A DNA stretch of 64,000 nt from Microcella pacifica (lineage in GTDB: Bacteria; Actinomycetota; Actinomycetes; Actinomycetales; Microbacteriaceae): NCBI RefSeq assembly GCF_009371975.2, contig NZ_VIKT02000002.1:62001-126000 (forward strand). Direction: 5' to 3'. The notes beneath the pieces were generated by a model, which saw only the letters and a program-made list of their open reading frames with translations, was not told the DNA's origin and made no database searches. The translations under genes and the position numbers were made by a program. This document shows positions 6,865-17,996 of this stretch, piece after piece; within the stretch, counting starts at the first letter, position 1; each line of letters starts with the position of its first letter.

Positions 6865-8283
6865 CTAGCCTACGGATCCTTCCATGCTCATCTCGATGAG
6901 CTTGTTGAGTTCGAGTGCGTACTCCATGGGCAGCTCGCGCGCGATGGGCTCGATGAAGCCGCGCACGATCATCGCCATGGCTTCATCCTCTTCGAGCCCC
7001 CGCGACATGAGGTAGAACAGCTGCTCCTCACTCACCCGCGAGACGGTCGCCTCGTGACCGAGCTGCACGTCGTCGACGCGGATGTCGATCGCCGGGTAGG
7101 TGTCAGACCGAGAGATCGTGTCCACGAGCAGGGCGTCGCATCGCACGGTGTTGGCGGAGTGATGCGCCGTGGCATCCACCCGTACCTCACCGCGGTAGCC
7201 CGCGCGACCGCCGCCGCGGGCGATCGACTTCGAGACGATCGACGACGTCGTGTACGGCGCCATGTGGATCATCTTCGCGCCAGCGTCCTGGTGCTGGCCG
7301 GGGCCCGCGAAGGCGACCGACAGGGTCTCACCCTTGGCGTGCTCTCCGACGAGGAAGATCGAGGGGTACTTCATCGTGACCTTGGATCCGATGTTGCCGT
7401 CGATCCACTCCATGGTCGCGCCCTCGTGGGCGACGGCGCGCTTCGTCACGAGGTTGTACACGTTGTTCGACCAGTTCTGGATGGTCGTGTAGCGCACGCG
7501 GGCGTTCTTCTTGACGATGATCTCCACGACCGCGGAGTGCAGCGAGTCGCTCTTGTAGATCGGCGCCGTGCAGCCCTCGATGTAGTGCACGTACGAGCCC
7601 TCGTCGGCGATGATGAGCGTCCGCTCGAACTGACCCATGTTCTCCGTGTTGATGCGGAAGTAGGCCTGCAGCGGGATGTCGACGTGCACGCCCGGCGGCA
7701 CGTAGACGAACGATCCGCCCGACCAGACGGCCGTGTTGAGGGCTGCGAACTTATTGTCGCCCTCGGGGATGACCGTGCCGAAGTGCTCCTCGAAGAACTC
7801 GGGGTGCTCGCGCAACGCCGTGTCGGTGTCCATGAAGATGACACCCTGCTGCTCGAGGTCCTCGCGGATCTGGTGGTAGACGACCTCCGACTCGTACTGA
7901 GCGGCGACACCCGCGACGAGGCGCTGGCGCTCCGCCTCCGGGATGCCGAGCTTCTCGTACGTCTCCTTGATGTCGTCGGGGAGGTCCTCCCAGCTCGTCG
8001 CCTGCTTCTCGGTCGAGCGCACGAAGTACTTGATGTTGTCGAAGTCGATGCCGGAGAGGTCGGCGCCCCACAGCGGCATGGGCTTCTTGCCGAACATCTC
8101 GTAGCCGCGCAGGCGCTTCTTGAGCATCCACTCCGGCTCGTTCTTGAGTCGGGAGATGTCGGTGACGACGTCGGCGTTGATGCCGCGGCGCGCGGTCGCT
8201 CCCGCTGTATCGGAGTCGGCCCAGCCGAATTCGTACTGGCCGAGACCCTCCAGTTCGGGTCGGTCGATGAGCACGTCTGACAT
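6865..8283 (-). CDS. sufB: Fe-S cluster assembly protein SufB
   Basis: A 472-residue protein with strong SufB wording: [11 protein letters not shown] near the start, [43 protein letters not shown] and [17 protein letters not shown]. SufB is the main Fe-S scaffold subunit. The ATG at 8283 is chosen over an in-frame start 48 nt upstream because AAAGGAG lies just before it and the length matches the family. It heads the operon sufB-sufD-Rieske-sufC-sufT. Actinobacterial sufB genes usually follow the SufR repressor; here the upstream neighbour is divergent ctaA instead. Confidence 0.97.
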   Translation of the reverse strand: MSDVLIDRPELEGLGQYEFGWADSDTAGATARRGINADVVTDISRLKNEPEWMLKKRLRGYEMFGKKPMPLWGADLSGIDFDNIKYFVRSTEKQATSWEDLPDDIKETYEKLGIPEAERQRLVAGVAAQYESEVVYHQIREDLEQQGVIFMDTDTALREHPEFFEEHFGTVIPEGDNKFAALNTAVWSGGSFVYVPPGVHVDIPLQAYFRINTENMGQFERTLIIADEGSYVHYIEGCTAPIYKSDSLHSAVVEIIVKKNARVRYTTIQNWSNNVYNLVTKRAVAHEGATMEWIDGNIGSKVTMKYPSIFLVGEHAKGETLSVAFAGPGQHQDAGAKMIHMAPYTTSSIVSKSIARGGGRAGYRGEVRVDATAHHSANTVRCDALLVDTISRSDTYPAIDIRVDDVQLGHEATVSRVSEEQLFYLMSRGLEEDEAMAMIVRGFIEPIARELPMEYALELNKLIEMSMEGSVG

Positions 8284-8310
8284 GCGATTCCTCTCCTTTG
8301 CCGAACCCAA

Positions 8311-8328
8311 CCCGAGATCGCTCTCGGG
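8311..8328. other. Perfect inverted repeat in the sufB leader
   Basis: CCCGAGA and TCTCGGG are separated by TCGC, starting 28 nt before the sufB ATG. It could form a 7-bp stem-loop in the suf mRNA or be an operator. It lies within the 234-bp gap between sufB and ctaA, which otherwise holds two copies of TCTCGCGA near 8433-8448 and no gene. Confidence 0.4.
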
Positions 8329-8517
8329 CATTCCTGCGCCTGAACGTGCGGGGTGAGCTCTCCGTCGTAGGCGTCGGGTTGTTGCTCAATGAACGCGCAT
8401 ACACTGACCTCGTACTCGAGGCTGGGCGCTGCAGTTCTCGCGAATCTCGCGATCGTCACTGATTGATGAGCTTCAGCGATTCTACAGGCTCGCACTGGAA
8501 TGAGGAGGATGCAGACC

Positions 8518-9492
8518 GTGAATCGGCTGTGGCAATGGTTCCCGACGACGATCGATCGCCGGGTGCGCGTGATCGCCTGCGCGTCGCTCGTCTCGCAGAT
8601 CCTGATCGTCGGCACGGGTGGCGCGGTGCGCCTCACCGGATCGGGGCTCGGGTGCCCCACCTGGCCCCGGTGCACCGACGACTCGTTCGTCGCCACGCCT
8701 GAGATGGGCATCCACGGCATCGTCGAGTTCGGCAACCGTCTGCTCACCTTCGTCCTCATCGTCATCGCCCTGCTGGCCTTCCTCTTCGTCGTGCGGATGC
8801 GGCGCGAGCGCCCCGAGCTGCTGCGGCTCACGCTTGCCCTGGGTCTCGGCATCATCGCCCAGGCGATCATCGGCGGCATCACCGTGCTCACGGGCTTGAA
8901 CTCCTGGATCGTCGGCCTGCACTTCGTCGTGTCGAGCGTGCTCGTGGCTCTCGCCGCCGTGCTCGTGCACCGCGTCTATCACGGGCGCGCGACGTCGCGT
9001 CTTGCGGTGCCGCCGCCCGTGCGCCTGCTGGCGCTCGCGACCGCCGTCGGGGTCTGGGTGACTGTTCTCGTCGGCATCGTCGTGACGGGCTCCGGGCCGC
9101 ACGCGGGCGATGCGGACACGCCGCGCAACGGCCTTGATCCCGCAGTGTGGCAGCACGTGCATTCCTGGCCCGCGTACATCACTGCGGCGCTCAGTGTCCT
9201 GCTCCTCGTCGCCGCGATGCGCGTCGGCCACGCTCCCCTGCGCCGCGCCGTCCTCGGCCTCCTCGCTGTGGAGGCCGTGCAGATGGCCGTCGGCCTCGCG
9301 CAAGCGCGACTCGGTCTGCCCGAGCTCCTGGTCGGAACGCACATGGTGCTCGCGTGCGTGCTCGTCGCCGCGCTCACGCACATGCTGCTCACCCTGCGGG
9401 TGAGCGAGGGTTCAGCGACGCGGTCGGATGCGCGCGATCAGAAGGGCAGCAGCGGGTCGATCGCGACGCCGACGAAGAGCAGCGTGAGGTAG
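8518..9492 (+). CDS. ctaA: Heme A synthase CtaA (COX15 family)
   Basis: A 324-residue membrane protein with about eight helices. Heme A synthase features include [21 protein letters not shown] near the start with its Cys pair, the EFGNRLL motif, and His-bearing helices [15 protein letters not shown] and VGTHMVLA that would ligate heme. It converts heme O to heme A for cytochrome aa3 oxidase. The GTG at 8518 is preferred because AGGAGG (8503-8508) sits 9 nt upstream; ATGs at 8500 and 8509 are in frame but too close to that site. The last 55 bases overlap the convergent end of ctaB. Confidence 0.92.
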   Translation: MNRLWQWFPTTIDRRVRVIACASLVSQILIVGTGGAVRLTGSGLGCPTWPRCTDDSFVATPEMGIHGIVEFGNRLLTFVLIVIALLAFLFVVRMRRERPELLRLTLALGLGIIAQAIIGGITVLTGLNSWIVGLHFVVSSVLVALAAVLVHRVYHGRATSRLAVPPPVRLLALATAVGVWVTVLVGIVVTGSGPHAGDADTPRNGLDPAVWQHVHSWPAYITAALSVLLLVAAMRVGHAPLRRAVLGLLAVEAVQMAVGLAQARLGLPELLVGTHMVLACVLVAALTHMLLTLRVSEGSATRSDARDQKGSSGSIATPTKSSVR

Positions 9493-10358
9493 GTGTTGCT
9501 CACGTGGAAGACGCGCATCGGCGCGGCTTCCCGCCCGCTCGCGGCCCGCGAGTACAGCCGGTGGCTCTCCACGACGAACCAGCCACCGGCCACCACGGCC
9601 AGCGCGATGTAGAGCGCGCCCATGCCCGCCACGGGGATGAGCATGAGAGACATCACGACGGTCGCCCAGGCGTAGAGGACGACCTGGATGCTCACCACGG
9701 CCTGCTCGCGCACGACCGACAGCATCGGCACGCCCACGGAGGCGTAGTCGGCCCGGTACTTCATCGAGAGCGGCCAGTAGTGCGGCGGCGTCCACAGGAA
9801 GATGACGAGGAACAGGACGAGCGGCGCCCAGTCGAGCGAGCCGGTCACGGCGCTCCAGCCGATGAGAACCGGGAAGCATCCCGCGATCCCGCCCCAGACG
9901 ATGTTCTGCTCGGTGCGTCGCTTGAGCACGAGCGTGTAGACGAACACATAAAACAGAATCGCCGTGAGCGCGAGCCCCGCCGCGAGCGCGTTGGTCGTCA
10001 GGAGCAGCCAGGCGATCGAGACGACTCCGATGATCCATGCGAAGCCGAGCGCCTCCCGATCACTGAGCTCGCCCGTCACGAGAGGACGCTTGCGCGTGCG
10101 GTTCATGATGCGGTCGATGTCGCGGTCGAGGTACATGTTGAACGCGTTCGCCGAGCCGGCGGCGAGCGATCCGCCGACGAGAGTGGCCACGACGAGGCCC
10201 AGATCGGGCAGCCCGCCCTCGGCCAGGAACATCACGGGCACGGTCGTGATGAGCAGCAACTCGATCACGCGCGGCTTCGTGAGGGCGACGTAGGCGGTGA
10301 GGAGACGACGGAATCCGCGGCGACGGGAGGTCAGAGGCTGATCGAGCGCGGTATCCAT
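9438..10358 (-). CDS. ctaB: Heme O synthase (protoheme IX farnesyltransferase)
   Basis: A 306-residue UbiA-family prenyltransferase with about nine membrane segments. The prenyl diphosphate binding motif [15 protein letters not shown] is at residues 74-88, followed by RKRPL; a second acidic loop, [19 protein letters not shown], appears near residue 200. It adds a farnesyl group to heme B to make heme O, the substrate of the CtaA encoded just beside it. The ATG follows GAGGAG at good spacing. It is divergent from the tkt operon. Confidence 0.95.
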   Translation of the reverse strand: MDTALDQPLTSRRRGFRRLLTAYVALTKPRVIELLLITTVPVMFLAEGGLPDLGLVVATLVGGSLAAGSANAFNMYLDRDIDRIMNRTRKRPLVTGELSDREALGFAWIIGVVSIAWLLLTTNALAAGLALTAILFYVFVYTLVLKRRTEQNIVWGGIAGCFPVLIGWSAVTGSLDWAPLVLFLVIFLWTPPHYWPLSMKYRADYASVGVPMLSVVREQAVVSIQVVLYAWATVVMSLMLIPVAGMGALYIALAVVAGGWFVVESHRLYSRAASGREAAPMRVFHVSNTYLTLLFVGVAIDPLLPF

Positions 10359-10388
10359 GTCTCCTCTTCGGCCGTGTCGAGCACGGAC

Positions 10389-10394
10389 AGTCTA
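10389..10394 (-). promoter_or_regulatory. Possible -10 element (TAGACT) for ctaB
   Basis: TAGACT on the minus strand leaves a leader of about 24 nt before the ctaB ATG, and that leader contains the GAGGAG ribosome binding site. No recognisable -35. Confidence 0.4.
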
Positions 10395-10451
10395 CGGGAG
10401 CCGCCCTGAGCGGCCGCCGGGGCGCATGCCGCCCGCCGCGAGCGGTCTCCC

Positions 10452-10457
10452 TATACT
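10452..10457 (+). promoter_or_regulatory. Possible -10 element (TATACT) for the tkt operon
   Basis: TATACT is the best -10 match in the 262-bp ctaB-tkt gap, about 160 nt before tkt. It would give a long leader. No clear -35, so the assignment is tentative. Confidence 0.4.
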
Positions 10458-10620
10458 GGGCTGTGCTTGTCAACCGCACGTATTCCGTCTCTCGAACGGA
10501 GCGCATCGCGCTCGGGCGGAGTGCGGTCAGGATCGAGGCCGATCCGGGCAAGGGGCTACCTCGCGGGGCGCCACCCAAGAAGGTCCCGCGGTCGATTCGA
10601 GAAAGGGCACCACTGCTGCC

Positions 10621-12714
10621 ATGACCGACCTCATCTGGAACGAACTGGATTCCGCTGCCGTGGACACGGCCCGACTGCTCGCGGCCGACGCTGTCGAGAA
10701 GGTGGGCAACGGGCACCCCGGCACCGCCATGAGCCTCGCACCGGTCGCCTACCTGCTGCACCAGAAGGTCATGGAGCACGACCCGAGCGACCCGCACTGG
10801 CTCGGCCGCGACCGGTTCATCCTCTCTGCCGGGCACAGCTCGCTCACCCAGTACGTGCAGCTCTACCTCGGCGGCTACGGCCTTGAGCTCGACGACCTGA
10901 AGTCGCTGCGCACGTGGGGCTCCAAGACTCCCGGCCACCCCGAGTTCGGCCACACCGACGGCGTCGAGATCACGACCGGCCCCCTCGGGCAGGGCCTCGC
11001 GTCCTCCGTCGGATTCGCCTACGCCGCGCGCTTCGAGCGCGGACTCCTCGACCCGGACGCCGCACCCGGCGAGAGCGTCTTCGACCACCACATCTTCGTG
11101 ATCGCGAGCGACGGCGACGTGCAGGAGGGTGTGACGAGCGAGGCGGGCTCGCTCGCCGGGCACCAGCAGCTCGGCAACCTCATCGCGATCTACGACGCCA
11201 ACCAGATCTCGATCGAGGACGACACCGACATCGCCTTCACGGAGGACGTCGCGGCGCGCTACGAGGCATACGGCTGGCACGTGCAGACCGTCGACTGGAA
11301 GAAGACGGGCGAGTACGTCGAGGATGTGCACGCCCTGCACGCTGCGATCGAGGCCGCGAAGGCAGAGTCGAGCAAGCCCTCGCTCATCGTCGTGAAGACC
11401 ATCATCGGCTGGCCCGCTCCCACGAAGCAGAACACGGGCAAGATCCACGGCTCGGCCCTCGGCGGCGAGGAGCTCGCGGCGACGAAGGTCGCCATGGGTG
11501 CCGACCCCGAGAAGCACTTCCACGTGAGCGACGAGGTTCTCACCCACACGCGCGGGGCCGTCGAACGCGGCGCCGAGCGTCGCGCCGCCTGGCAGGAGCG
11601 CTTCGACGCCTGGGCCGCGGCGAACCCCGAGGGCAAGGCTCTCCTGGACCGCATGCAGGCTGGCGAGCTCCCGAGCGGCCTCGAGGATGCCCTGCCCACC
11701 TTCGAGGCGGGCTCGAGCGTCTCGACTCGCGCCGCATCGGGCAAGGTCATCAACGCCATCGCCGGCGTCGTGCCCGAGTTCTGGGGCGGTTCGGCCGACC
11801 TCGCCGAGTCGAACCTGACGACGATCGCCGAGGGCGGCTCTTTCGTGCCGACGGAGCACTCGACCGAGCAGTGGAGCGGCCACCCGTACGGTCGCGTCCT
11901 GCACTTCGGCATCCGCGAGCACGCCATGGGGTCGATCCTCAACGGCATCGCCCTGCACGGCCGCACGCGCGTCTTCGGCGGCACGTTCCTCATCTTCAGC
12001 GACTACATGCGGCCGGCCGCGCGCCTCGCCGCCCTCATGCGCATCCCCGTGACGTACGTGTGGACCCACGACTCGGTCGCCCTGGGCGAGGACGGCCCGA
12101 CGCACCAGCCGATCGAGCAGCTCGCCGCGCTGCGCGCCATCCCGGGCCTCGATATCGCCCGACCGGCTGACGCGACGGAGACCGCGTGGGTCTGGAAGTC
12201 GGTGCTCGAGCGCCACGACCGACCGGTCGGCCTCGCGCTGACCCGCCAGAACATTCCCGTCTTCGAGCGCGGCGAGGGCGCGGCGGAGGGCGACACGCTC
12301 GCCTCGGCGCGCTTCGCCGCCCACGGCGCGTACATCCTCGCGGAAGCCCCGGGCGGCACTCCCGACGTCATCCTGCTCGCGACGGGCTCCGAGGTGCAGC
12401 TCGCCGTCGAGGCGCGCACGCGCCTCGCGCAGGAGGGCGTGAATGCCCGCGTGGTGTCCGCTCCGTGCCTCGAGTGGTTCGACGAGCAGAGCGAGGAGTA
12501 CCGCGAGTCGGTCCTTCCCGGTGCCGTCACCGCCCGCGTCTCGGTCGAGGCGGGCCTCGCCCTCAGCTGGCACCGCTACCTCGGATCCCGCGGCCGCGCC
12601 GTCTCGATCGAGCACTTCGGAGCCTCGGCGGACTACCAGACCCTCTTCCGCGAGTTCGGCATCACGACGGACGCCGTCGTCGAGGCCGCGCGCGCCTCCC
12701 TCGCCGCCGGCTGA
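10621..12714 (+). CDS. tkt: Transketolase
   Basis: A 697-residue protein in the usual transketolase length range. GNGHPG (29-34) and the thiamin diphosphate motif SDGDVQEG near residue 162, with the downstream DANQ, are visible; the middle domain carries GIREHAMG and the C-terminal domain is complete. It moves two-carbon units between sugar phosphates in the pentose phosphate pathway. The ATG at 10621 begins where homology begins; longer upstream readings have no support. First gene of the operon tkt-tal-pgi-zwf-opcA-pgl. Confidence 0.97.
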   Translation: MTDLIWNELDSAAVDTARLLAADAVEKVGNGHPGTAMSLAPVAYLLHQKVMEHDPSDPHWLGRDRFILSAGHSSLTQYVQLYLGGYGLELDDLKSLRTWGSKTPGHPEFGHTDGVEITTGPLGQGLASSVGFAYAARFERGLLDPDAAPGESVFDHHIFVIASDGDVQEGVTSEAGSLAGHQQLGNLIAIYDANQISIEDDTDIAFTEDVAARYEAYGWHVQTVDWKKTGEYVEDVHALHAAIEAAKAESSKPSLIVVKTIIGWPAPTKQNTGKIHGSALGGEELAATKVAMGADPEKHFHVSDEVLTHTRGAVERGAERRAAWQERFDAWAAANPEGKALLDRMQAGELPSGLEDALPTFEAGSSVSTRAASGKVINAIAGVVPEFWGGSADLAESNLTTIAEGGSFVPTEHSTEQWSGHPYGRVLHFGIREHAMGSILNGIALHGRTRVFGGTFLIFSDYMRPAARLAALMRIPVTYVWTHDSVALGEDGPTHQPIEQLAALRAIPGLDIARPADATETAWVWKSVLERHDRPVGLALTRQNIPVFERGEGAAEGDTLASARFAAHGAYILAEAPGGTPDVILLATGSEVQLAVEARTRLAQEGVNARVVSAPCLEWFDEQSEEYRESVLPGAVTARVSVEAGLALSWHRYLGSRGRAVSIEHFGASADYQTLFREFGITTDAVVEAARASLAAG

Positions 12715-12760
12715 CACCCCACGACCTCATCGCCCGCCACCTACGAGAAGTGAGAACCCC

Positions 12761-13870
12761 ATGACCTCCACCCCCACCGCACAGCTGAGCGAGCTCGGTG
12801 TCAGCATCTGGCTCGACGACCTCTCCCGCGACCGCATCTCGTCCGGTGCGCTCGCCGCCCTCATCGAGAGCCGCAACGTCGTCGGCGTGACGACGAACCC
12901 GACGATCTTCGCTGCCGCCCTCGCCACGGGCACGACCTACGACGAGCAGGTGAGCGAGCTCGCGCGCGCCGAGGCGAGCGTCACCGACGCCGTCTTCGCG
13001 ATCACCACGAGTGATGTCGCTGCCGCGAGCGACATCTTCGCGGGCGTCTACGAGTCGACAAACGGTCGCGATGGCCGCGTCTCGATCGAGGTCGAGCCCG
13101 GCCTCGCGCACGACGCCGCCGGCACGATCGCCGAAGCGCGCGCACTCTGGTCGACGGTGGATCGCCCCAACGCCATGATCAAGATCCCCGCCACGCGCGA
13201 GGGCCTCGAGGCGATCACAGAGACCATCGGGGCGGGCATCAGCGTCAACGTCACGCTCATCTTCAGCCTCGAGCGCTATCGCGAGGTCATCGAGGCCTAC
13301 CTCGCGGGCCTCGAGAAGGCTCACGCCGCGGGCATCGATCTCTCCACCATCCACTCGGTCGCGTCCTTCTTCGTCTCGCGCGTGGACACCGAGATCGACA
13401 AGCGGCTCGTCGACCTCGGCACGCCCGAAGCCCTCGCCCTCAAGAGCAAGGCTGGCGTCGCGAATGCACGACTCGCCTACGAACTGTTCGAGAGCTCGTT
13501 CGCGACCGACCGTGCTGCAACGCTGCTGTCGGCGGGCGGCAACGCGCAGCGTCCCCTGTGGGCGTCGACGGGGGTCAAGGACCCGAGCCTGCCCGACACC
13601 CTGTACGTCACCGAGCTCGCCGTCGCCAACACCGTGAACACGATGCCCGAGAAGACTCTCGAGGCCACCTTCGACCACGGTGTCATCGCGGGCGACCAGG
13701 TCACGGCCCACTACGACGACGCGCGGGCAGTGCTCAGCAGCCTCGCCGAACTCGGCATCTCGTACGACGAGGTGACGGCCCTCCTCGAGAAGGAAGGCGT
13801 CGAGAAGTTCGTCGTGAGCTGGAACGAACTGCTCGACACCGTCGCCGCCGCACTGGAGGCGGCACGATGA
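12761..13870 (+). CDS. tal: Transaldolase
   Basis: A 369-residue transaldolase of the longer actinobacterial type. The N-terminal [14 protein letters not shown] and GVTTNPTIF stretches and the Schiff-base lysine K141 in MIKIPAT are visible. It transfers dihydroxyacetone units between sugar phosphates. It starts 46 nt after tkt, and its TGA overlaps the ATG of pgi (ATGA), so the two are probably translationally coupled. Confidence 0.96.
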   Translation: MTSTPTAQLSELGVSIWLDDLSRDRISSGALAALIESRNVVGVTTNPTIFAAALATGTTYDEQVSELARAEASVTDAVFAITTSDVAAASDIFAGVYESTNGRDGRVSIEVEPGLAHDAAGTIAEARALWSTVDRPNAMIKIPATREGLEAITETIGAGISVNVTLIFSLERYREVIEAYLAGLEKAHAAGIDLSTIHSVASFFVSRVDTEIDKRLVDLGTPEALALKSKAGVANARLAYELFESSFATDRAATLLSAGGNAQRPLWASTGVKDPSLPDTLYVTELAVANTVNTMPEKTLEATFDHGVIAGDQVTAHYDDARAVLSSLAELGISYDEVTALLEKEGVEKFVVSWNELLDTVAAALEAAR

Positions 13871-15462
13871 CGGTCGTCGTCGCGGCACGAGGGTCGGCCC
13901 AGGAGGCCATCGACCGACTCGTACCGGCACTCGTCGACGAGCTCGTCGCGAGCCGGATCACGGCGGGCGACGCGACACTGTGGGGCCCCGAGGCGGAGGA
14001 CGAGGCCGGCAAGCGACTGGGATGGACGCAGGCAGTGACGATCTCGCGCCCCCTCGTGGGCGAGATCGCTGCGCTGCGGGACCACTTCGCCGAGGCCGGC
14101 GTCACGCGCATCGTGCTGTGCGGCATGGGTGGTTCCTCGCTCGCCCCCGAGGTGATCACGCGCACGGCAGGGGTGCCCCTCGTCGTCCTCGACGCCACCG
14201 ACCCCGGTCAGGTGCGCTCCGCCGTGGAGGAGGGCATCGAGTCCACCGCGGTCGTCGTCTCCTCCAAGTCGGGTTCGACGGTCGAGACCGACAGCCAGAA
14301 GCGCGCCTTCGAGACCGCGTTCCGCGCGGCGGGGATCGATCCTGCCGAGCGCATGGTCGTCGTCACCGACCCGGGCTCTCCCATGGAGGAGGCCTCGCGC
14401 GCCGCCGGCTACCGCGTCTTTCTTGCAGACCCCACCGTGGGCGGCCGCTATTCCGCACTCACAGCTTTCGGGCTCGTGCCCTCCGGGCTCGCGGGTGTCG
14501 ACCTCGATCAGCTCCTGGACGAGGCCGAGGCGGCATCGCTGCCCCTCGCGGTCGACTCCCCGTCGAACCCGGGTCTGCAACTCGCCGCCGCCATCGCGGG
14601 CGCGACGCCGCGCCGCGACAAGCTCGTGATCGTCGCCGACGGCACCCACGTCGTCGGTCTCGGCGACTGGATCGAGCAGCTCGTCGCGGAATCCACGGGC
14701 AAGGAGGGCACGGGCATCCTGCCGGTCGTCGTCGGCCCCGACGCACCCGAGCTCAGCTCGGGCTCCCCCGACGTTCAGGTGCTGCGTCTCGTCGGAGACT
14801 CGCGCGCCACACGCGAGGTCGCGGACGATGAGATCGAGATCTCCGGCTCACTCGGTGCGCTGCTCATGACGTGGGAGTACGCCACCGCGGTCGCCGGTCG
14901 CCTGCTCGGCATCAACCCGTTCGACCAGCCCGACGTGGAATCGGCGAAGATCGCCGCGCGCGGGCTGCTGGATCACCGTCCCGAGCCGACCGAGCCCGTC
15001 TTCGTCGAAGGCGGGGTCGAGGCACGTGGACCACAGGAGCTCTTGGCGGGAGCATCCACGATCGCCGAGGCCATCGATCGTCTCCGCGAGGCGACGCCCG
15101 CCGACGGCTACATCTCGGTGCACGCCTACCTCGACCGGCAGGCCCACCCCGAGCTTGAAGCGGTGCGCCACCACCTCGCCGCCCGCTCCGGACGGCCCGT
15201 CACCTTCGGGTGGGGCCCGCGGTTCCTGCACTCGACAGGGCAGTACCACAAGGGCGGACCAGCGCACGGTGTGTTCCTGCAGATCGTCGGGAGGTCGAGC
15301 ACCGACCTCGAGATCGCCGACCGCCCGTTCACCTTCGGTGAGCTCATCGCGGCGCAGGCGGCGGGCGACTCCGCGGTGCTCGCCGAGCACGGGCGCCCCG
15401 TCGTGACCCTGACCGTGAGCGATGCGGACGCGATCGCGGCCGTCATCGCCGCCGCATCCTGA
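13867..15462 (+). CDS. pgi: Glucose-6-phosphate isomerase
   Basis: A 531-residue isomerase with two SIS-type sugar isomerase domains. Visible motifs are [32 protein letters not shown] (phosphate-binding serines) and the C-terminal [15 protein letters not shown]. It interconverts glucose-6-phosphate and fructose-6-phosphate. The sequence resembles the isomerase half of bifunctional transaldolase/isomerase fusions, and the gene overlaps tal by 4 nt. The ATG at 13867 is within that overlap. Confidence 0.93.
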   Translation: MTVVVAARGSAQEAIDRLVPALVDELVASRITAGDATLWGPEAEDEAGKRLGWTQAVTISRPLVGEIAALRDHFAEAGVTRIVLCGMGGSSLAPEVITRTAGVPLVVLDATDPGQVRSAVEEGIESTAVVVSSKSGSTVETDSQKRAFETAFRAAGIDPAERMVVVTDPGSPMEEASRAAGYRVFLADPTVGGRYSALTAFGLVPSGLAGVDLDQLLDEAEAASLPLAVDSPSNPGLQLAAAIAGATPRRDKLVIVADGTHVVGLGDWIEQLVAESTGKEGTGILPVVVGPDAPELSSGSPDVQVLRLVGDSRATREVADDEIEISGSLGALLMTWEYATAVAGRLLGINPFDQPDVESAKIAARGLLDHRPEPTEPVFVEGGVEARGPQELLAGASTIAEAIDRLREATPADGYISVHAYLDRQAHPELEAVRHHLAARSGRPVTFGWGPRFLHSTGQYHKGGPAHGVFLQIVGRSSTDLEIADRPFTFGELIAAQAAGDSAVLAEHGRPVVTLTVSDADAIAAVIAAAS

Positions 15463-15485
15463 TCGACCCGACCGCTAGGAGCTCC

Positions 15486-17027
15486 ATGTCACCGGTCGAG
15501 ATCTCCTCCGACCATAATCCGCTGCGATCGCTCGATGATCGACGCCTCAACCGCATCGCGGGGCCCAGCGGACTCATCATCTTCGGCGTCACGGGCGATC
15601 TCTCGCGCAAGAAGCTCATGCCCGCGGTGTACGACCTCGCCAATCGCGGTCTGCTGCCGCCGGGCTTCGGGCTCGTCGGCTTCGCCCGGCGCGACTGGGA
15701 CACGCAGGACTTCGAGAAGGTCGTCCACGACGCGGTGAAGCAGTATGCGCGCACGCCGTTCGACGAGAATGTCTGGCGCCAGCTCACCCACGGCATCCGC
15801 TTCGTCTCGGGTGAGTTCGACGACGACGAGGCGTTCACCCGGCTCGCCCAGACCGTCGCCGAGCTGGACCGCGAGCGCGGCACGATGGGCAACCATGCCT
15901 TCTACCTGTCGATTCCGCCCAAATCGTTCCCGCTCGTGACGGAGCAGCTGCGCCGCAGCGGACTGGCGAAGGCCGACGACGGTCAGTGGCGGCGCGTCGT
16001 CATCGAGAAGCCCTTCGGCAGCGACTTGCGCACCGCACGCGAGCTCAACGACGTCGTCGAGTCCGTCTTTCCGCCCGACTCGGTGTTCCGCATCGACCAC
16101 TATCTCGGCAAGGAGACGGTCCAGAACATCCTGGCGATGCGATTCGCGAACATGCTCTACGAGCCGCTGTGGAACGCGAACTACGTCGACCACGTGCAGA
16201 TCACCATGGCGGAGGACATCGGCGTCGGGGGTCGAGCCGGGTACTACGACGGCATCGGGGCGGCCCGAGACGTCATCCAGAACCACCTCTTGCAGCTGCT
16301 CGCCCTCACCGCCATGGAAGAACCCGTGTCGTTCGCGGCGGCGGATCTGCGCGCCGAGAAGGAGAAGGTTCTCTCGGCCGTGCGTCTGCCGAAGGATCTC
16401 GCCACGGGCACCGCGCGCGGCCAGTACGCGAGTGGCTGGCAGGGCGGTGAGTGGGTTCCCGGTTTCCTCGAGGAGGAGGGCATGAACCCTGAGTCGGTGA
16501 CCGAGACCTACGCCGCCATGAGGCTCGACATCAACACGCGACGGTGGGCGGGAGTTCCCTTCTACCTGCGGGCGGGCAAGAGGCTCGGGCGCCGCGTGAC
16601 GGAGATCGCTGTCGTGTTCAAGAGAGCGCCTCAGTACCTCTTCGCGGAGAGCCAGACCTCGGCACTGGGCCAGAACGCCCTCGTCATCCGCGTGCAACCT
16701 GATGAGGGTGTGACGATCCGCTTCGGATCGAAGGTTCCCGGCGCCGGCATGCAGGTGCGCGACGTGACGATGGACTTCGGCTATGGCCACGCCTTCACCG
16801 AAGCGAGCCCCGAAGCCTACGAGCGACTCATCCTCGACGTCCTGCTGGGCGAGCCTCCGCTCTTCCCCCGGCACGAGGAGGTGGAGCTCAGTTGGAAGAT
16901 CCTCGACCCCATCGAGGAGTTCTGGGCGACGCAGGGTACGCCCGAGTCCTACGCTCCGGGAACCTGGGGCCCCGCTTCCGCCGACGATCTGCTCGCGCGC
17001 GATGGACGAGTCTGGAGGCGCCCATGA
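15486..17027 (+). CDS. zwf: Glucose-6-phosphate 1-dehydrogenase
   Basis: A 513-residue dehydrogenase with the nucleotide-binding GVTGDLSRKK (34-43) and the active-site RIDHYLGK (202-209). It makes 6-phosphogluconolactone and NADPH as the entry to the oxidative pentose phosphate branch. TAGGAG lies just before the ATG. Its TGA overlaps the ATG of opcA, whose product activates this enzyme in actinobacteria and cyanobacteria. Confidence 0.97.
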   Translation: MSPVEISSDHNPLRSLDDRRLNRIAGPSGLIIFGVTGDLSRKKLMPAVYDLANRGLLPPGFGLVGFARRDWDTQDFEKVVHDAVKQYARTPFDENVWRQLTHGIRFVSGEFDDDEAFTRLAQTVAELDRERGTMGNHAFYLSIPPKSFPLVTEQLRRSGLAKADDGQWRRVVIEKPFGSDLRTARELNDVVESVFPPDSVFRIDHYLGKETVQNILAMRFANMLYEPLWNANYVDHVQITMAEDIGVGGRAGYYDGIGAARDVIQNHLLQLLALTAMEEPVSFAAADLRAEKEKVLSAVRLPKDLATGTARGQYASGWQGGEWVPGFLEEEGMNPESVTETYAAMRLDINTRRWAGVPFYLRAGKRLGRRVTEIAVVFKRAPQYLFAESQTSALGQNALVIRVQPDEGVTIRFGSKVPGAGMQVRDVTMDFGYGHAFTEASPEAYERLILDVLLGEPPLFPRHEEVELSWKILDPIEEFWATQGTPESYAPGTWGPASADDLLARDGRVWRRP

Positions 17028-17953
17028 TCATCGACCTGCCCAGCACGACCGCGAGCGCGGTCTCGAAGACCCTCGTGCGCATTCGCGACGAGGCGGGTGC
17101 GGTCGCGCTCGGACGCGTGCTCACGCTCATCATCGTGTCGACGATCGGTGACGAGGAGGAGGTCATCGCCGCTGCCAACGAGGCGTCGCGCGAGCACCCG
17201 ATGCGCATCATCGTCGTCTCGACCGACGACGCGGAGCAGACCCCGCGGCTCGACGCCGAGATTCGGGTCGGCGGCGACGCCGGGGCGAGCGAGGTCATCG
17301 TGCTGCGTGCCTACGGTGAGACGGCGAGCGACCAGCGCGGCCTCGTGACGGGGCTGCTGCTGCCGGATGCCCCGGTGGTCTCCTGGTGGCCCAAAGAGTG
17401 TCCCGAAGGCGTCTGCGACACGCCCCTCGGGCGTCTCGCGCAGCGTCGGATCACCGACTCGGCGGCGAGCAGCGACCCCGTCGCAGCCCTCGATCGCGTC
17501 GCGGCGGGCTATCGACCCGGCAATACGGACTTCGGCTGGACCCGCCTGACCCTGTGGCGTGCTCAGCTCGCAGCGGCGCTGGACCAGCCTCCGTACGAGA
17601 GCATCGCGGCGGTGGAGGTCTCCGGGGCGCCGGATGCGCCCTCGACCACGCTGCTCGCGGCATGGCTGAAGTGGCGACTCGAGGTTCCCGTCGAGGTGCG
17701 CACCGAGGGGTACGCCCCTGCGTCGGGCATCCACAGCGTCGTCCTGCACCGCGCGAGCGGTCCGATCCGCCTCGCGCGCACCGAGCCCGCCGTGGGAACC
17801 CTCACCCAGCCGGGGCAGCCCGATCATGAGATCTCGCTGCCGCGCCGCGGGCTGCGGGAGTGCCTCGCAGAGGAATTGCGTAGGCTCGACCCGGACGACG
17901 TGTTCGGTGCCGTGCTCGCCGCGTCTCGCGAGAGCGCCACCACTACGCGCTGA
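17024..17953 (+). CDS. opcA: Glucose-6-phosphate dehydrogenase assembly protein OpcA
   Basis: A 309-residue soluble protein typical of OpcA: MIIDLPSTTASAVSKTLVRI at the start, LPDAPVVSWWP in the middle and a C-terminal stretch ending in DPDDVFGAVL. OpcA promotes assembly or activation of glucose-6-phosphate dehydrogenase. The ATG at 17024 overlaps the zwf stop by 4 nt, which would keep the two products in balance. No catalytic motifs are expected or seen. Confidence 0.94.
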   Translation: MIIDLPSTTASAVSKTLVRIRDEAGAVALGRVLTLIIVSTIGDEEEVIAAANEASREHPMRIIVVSTDDAEQTPRLDAEIRVGGDAGASEVIVLRAYGETASDQRGLVTGLLLPDAPVVSWWPKECPEGVCDTPLGRLAQRRITDSAASSDPVAALDRVAAGYRPGNTDFGWTRLTLWRAQLAAALDQPPYESIAAVEVSGAPDAPSTTLLAAWLKWRLEVPVEVRTEGYAPASGIHSVVLHRASGPIRLARTEPAVGTLTQPGQPDHEISLPRRGLRECLAEELRRLDPDDVFGAVLAASRESATTTR

Positions 17954-17996
17954 GTCGTCGCTGCGCCCCGCCCCACCTGAAAGGCTCGTGATACTC

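Noticed and set aside
10060-12717. An 885-codon minus-strand frame opposite transketolase
   Set aside because: The plus strand carries a complete transketolase with its motifs; the minus reading has no recognisable domain.
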